A DNA stretch of 64,000 nucleotides from Butyrivibrio sp. VCD2006 (GTDB lineage Bacteria; Bacillota; Clostridia; Lachnospirales; Lachnospiraceae), in NCBI RefSeq assembly GCF_000423925.1, contig NZ_AUIX01000026.1:25141-89140 (forward strand), written 5' to 3'. Under the pieces are notes generated by a model. It was not told the DNA's origin and ran no database searches. It saw only the letters and a list, made by a program, of their open reading frames with translations. Below, piece after piece: positions 62,295 through 64,000 of the stretch. The translations under genes were made by a program, and so were the position numbers. Position 1 is the first letter of the stretch, and each line of letters begins with the position of its first letter.

Positions 62295-63698
62295 TCATCC
62301 GTTCGATACACATGACATCCAGCCAATAGTACCGCCCCTTACTGAGCTGCTGTCTTCAGGCTCATCAATTTTAGGAAAGCACATTTCCTTAACTCTCTGA
62401 GGAAGGCTGTCATCGAATAGCATAACAATACCAAAGGTCTGAGTCTCCTTACCACCTTCAACATCGACGCTTAAGGTTGTATTGGCGCCATGCATGGTAC
62501 TTACGTCCTGACTGTCACCATTTAAGTCGCTCTGGATGGTGTTATAATAAATAGATTCAGGAACCGAATAGTTCATGGCTGCAGTAATCTCATCCAGATC
62601 CTTGCTGGTCCAGTAGTCCTCTTTTGCATCTTCGCCGTTATATATAATCGTACCTACAGTCGCCTTTATTATGTCTTTTTCTCCATCTCTCCAGCTTGTA
62701 GGCGCATCATGTTTTGCAAGAAATTCCATGGTTTTTTTGAACGAAGGATACACAAACATGTTGTATTTTTCAGTTTCATCATACACAATGTCCGCATAAT
62801 CTATGCAGCTGATTTCCAGACTTGGAAGCTCGGCTGCAGCCTCGTCAAAGGTCTGGTTCATTACATCTTCTTTATAAGCTTCGATAAGACCTTTTGCCAT
62901 ATCATCGTCCAGCTTTTCATTATAAGTTCCTCCAACAGTCTCACATCTGATCTTACTGATGTCAGCAGAATCCGCTGAGATAACCGGAACCTTTCCCAGC
63001 TTGTATTCCTCGCTGTTATAAATGTTCTTATACGCGGTAAGAAGCTCATCACCTGAAATATTTACATCATATTTCCTTGTGATTTCTTTTCCGTTTTTCA
63101 TCTTCCACTTTACTTTTACGATTGCATCATAAGACGGTTCATTACCATTACCCTGATCCTCATCTTCTGCGAAGTAACTATAGCCCATATAAAAACCAGG
63201 CTCCTCAGTAAGTGCCAGTTTATGGCTTTTCGAAGCATTTATTGCACCCTGTCTTGTTATCTTCTCTACATTTTCAATATCTGTGAGTTTCATTTTACTA
63301 AGTGCAAATTCATCGTTATCTACTGTATAGAACCATGTTCCCGGTGTCGGATCGTCAATTGTCGCATAATAAGGACAAAAAAGGCCATGGTATCCGAGAC
63401 TATCAGCAAAAGCAACGCTCTCAACCCTGCTTGGCATAGGCTGCCAGGTCTCAAATCCGAAAATATCAAATACACATGCAGCAAAAATGAAGGCAGAAAT
63501 TGCAGCGCCAACACCCAAAGAAGCAAAATGTCCGAAGCTTGCTTTGAAATCAAATTCGTAAATCGTCTCAATCACAAAGTGAACAACCACTATTCCGCAT
63601 ATCATTCCGAATATGAAAATTCCAAGCCTCTGCGTGTTGCTAATATAAAATAGTGTTAATCCACCACCGATGGATGCTGTGATCATGATCAATGTCAT
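62295..63698 (-). CDS. DUF6449-like membrane protein, probably 5'-truncated
   Basis: 467 residues. Three hydrophobic helices at 1-20, 28-45 and 60-85 are followed by a long soluble region (EPGFYMGYSYFAEDEDQGNG, VKWKMKNGKEITRKYDVNIS, YWTSKDLDEITAAMNYSVPE) that resembles the DUF6449 part found after ABC-2-type permease helices. Full relatives carry several more N-terminal helices. The ATG has no ribosome binding site and sequence upstream does not continue the gene in any frame that I can see. It is therefore probably the rear part of a permease. It ends WMSCVSNG close to the miniature flagellin gene. Confidence 0.6.
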   Translation of the reverse strand: MTLIMITASIGGGLTLFYISNTQRLGIFIFGMICGIVVVHFVIETIYEFDFKASFGHFASLGVGAAISAFIFAACVFDIFGFETWQPMPSRVESVAFADSLGYHGLFCPYYATIDDPTPGTWFYTVDNDEFALSKMKLTDIENVEKITRQGAINASKSHKLALTEEPGFYMGYSYFAEDEDQGNGNEPSYDAIVKVKWKMKNGKEITRKYDVNISGDELLTAYKNIYNSEEYKLGKVPVISADSADISKIRCETVGGTYNEKLDDDMAKGLIEAYKEDVMNQTFDEAAAELPSLEISCIDYADIVYDETEKYNMFVYPSFKKTMEFLAKHDAPTSWRDGEKDIIKATVGTIIYNGEDAKEDYWTSKDLDEITAAMNYSVPESIYYNTIQSDLNGDSQDVSTMHGANTTLSVDVEGGKETQTFGIVMLFDDSLPQRVKEMCFPKIDEPEDSSSVRGGTIGWMSCVSNG

Positions 63699-63928
63699 TA
63701 ACTTTAGAATGAATTAACCAACGCCAAAGATATGTTCGGTTAACTTTAGCATGACACATCATCAATAAGTTCCGAAAGCCAAGCTATTGCACTACCCTCA
63801 GCATAATTTATCGCTATAGAAATATTATTATACTGCACATTGACAATTGACAAGCATGACAAAAAGACGAAATCACCTAATGTTAATAGAGAGGTGTCTT
63901 CATCAGTATAAATGTTGTATGATTGTAT

Positions 63929-64000
63929 ATGGAAATGGTGGAACTCTATTGTTTAATTACGATAGCAGAAACTTATCGGAAGCTTAAACCTGTGCTGGCG
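63929..64000 (+). CDS. Possible start of a gene running off the window
   Basis: An open frame MEMVELYCLITIAETYRKLK continues to the last base. It is short, has no clear ribosome binding site, and is reported only because it could not be closed. The preceding 230 bases (63699-63928) contain two copies of TTAACTTTAG-ATGA about 35 bases apart and are otherwise AT-rich. Confidence 0.25.
   Translation, partial: MEMVELYCLITIAETYRKLKPVLA

Noticed and set aside
63222..63653. Plus-strand 143-codon frame
   Set aside because: Opposite the DUF6449-like gene, Cys/Ser/Lys-rich, without start signals.

Overview
The window reads as chromosome of a gut or rumen Lachnospiraceae bacterium (Butyrivibrio/Pseudobutyrivibrio-like; this is inference). 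Reasons: strong AGGAGG-type ribosome binding sites, moderate-to-low GC, a class Ic aspartate aminotransferase, GH120 and GH16 plant-glycan enzymes, a methyl-accepting chemotaxis protein with c-di-GMP proteins, and the 'CCCTCATCCG' intergenic repeat that I recall from gut Clostridiales. Most genes lie on the minus strand.

Layout. (1) 1-10.4 kb: a minus-strand operon running substrate-binding/permease fusion -> ABC ATPase -> MATE exporter -> non-ribosomal peptide synthetase (A-T-C-A-T-E, cut by the left edge). The ABC ATPase and the MATE protein both end in an RsbW-like ATPase domain; the MATE copy keeps its motifs and the ABC copy has lost them. (2) 10.5-16 kb: chemotaxis receptor, DAHP synthase, MscL with a zinc-ribbon tail, tRNA-Gly(CCC), and an unrecognised protein. 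(3) 16-24 kb: a 28-residue membrane peptide, a sortase-signal protein with its sortase, and a cytoplasmic glycan gene set (GH120 beta-xylosidase, acyltransferase-like protein, DUF6320-type membrane protein, pectin-acetylesterase-like hydrolase). (4) 24-35.6 kb: two diguanylate cyclases, a large mosaic secreted repeat protein with a structured GC-rich leader, an Rpn-type nuclease pseudogene, YggS, a Nudix hydrolase and a CDF metal exporter. (5) 35.7-45 kb: NSS transporter with a divergent AraC regulator, a large secreted GH16 glucanase, a second CDF, Nudix and mnmA. (6) 45-48 kb: cobalt/nickel ECF transporter cbiM-cbiQ-cbiO followed by a CsoR-family repressor with a His-rich head, and a candidate operator upstream of cbiM. 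(7) 48-64 kb: YgiQ radical SAM protein, aminotransferase, EAL-HDOD protein, probable 6S RNA, Xaa-Pro aminopeptidase, citrate synthase, threonine synthase, an AP2/degenerate-HNH protein, ApbE lipoprotein, a miniature flagellin and a probably truncated DUF6449-like membrane protein.

The main non-coding theme is a two-hairpin repeat beginning CCCTCATCCG, found at seven loci. Two loci are composite elements bounded by inverted copies around short tandem arrays. Copies have entered coding sequence (YgiQ tail, ApbE leader) and one appears to supply a ribosome binding site. The strongest candidate for an undescribed system is the NRPS operon with transporter-ATPase fusions. Start codons were moved from the longest reading frame wherever a clear Shine-Dalgarno site pointed to an internal start; each such case is stated. 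No database search was possible; all family calls come from reading motifs.
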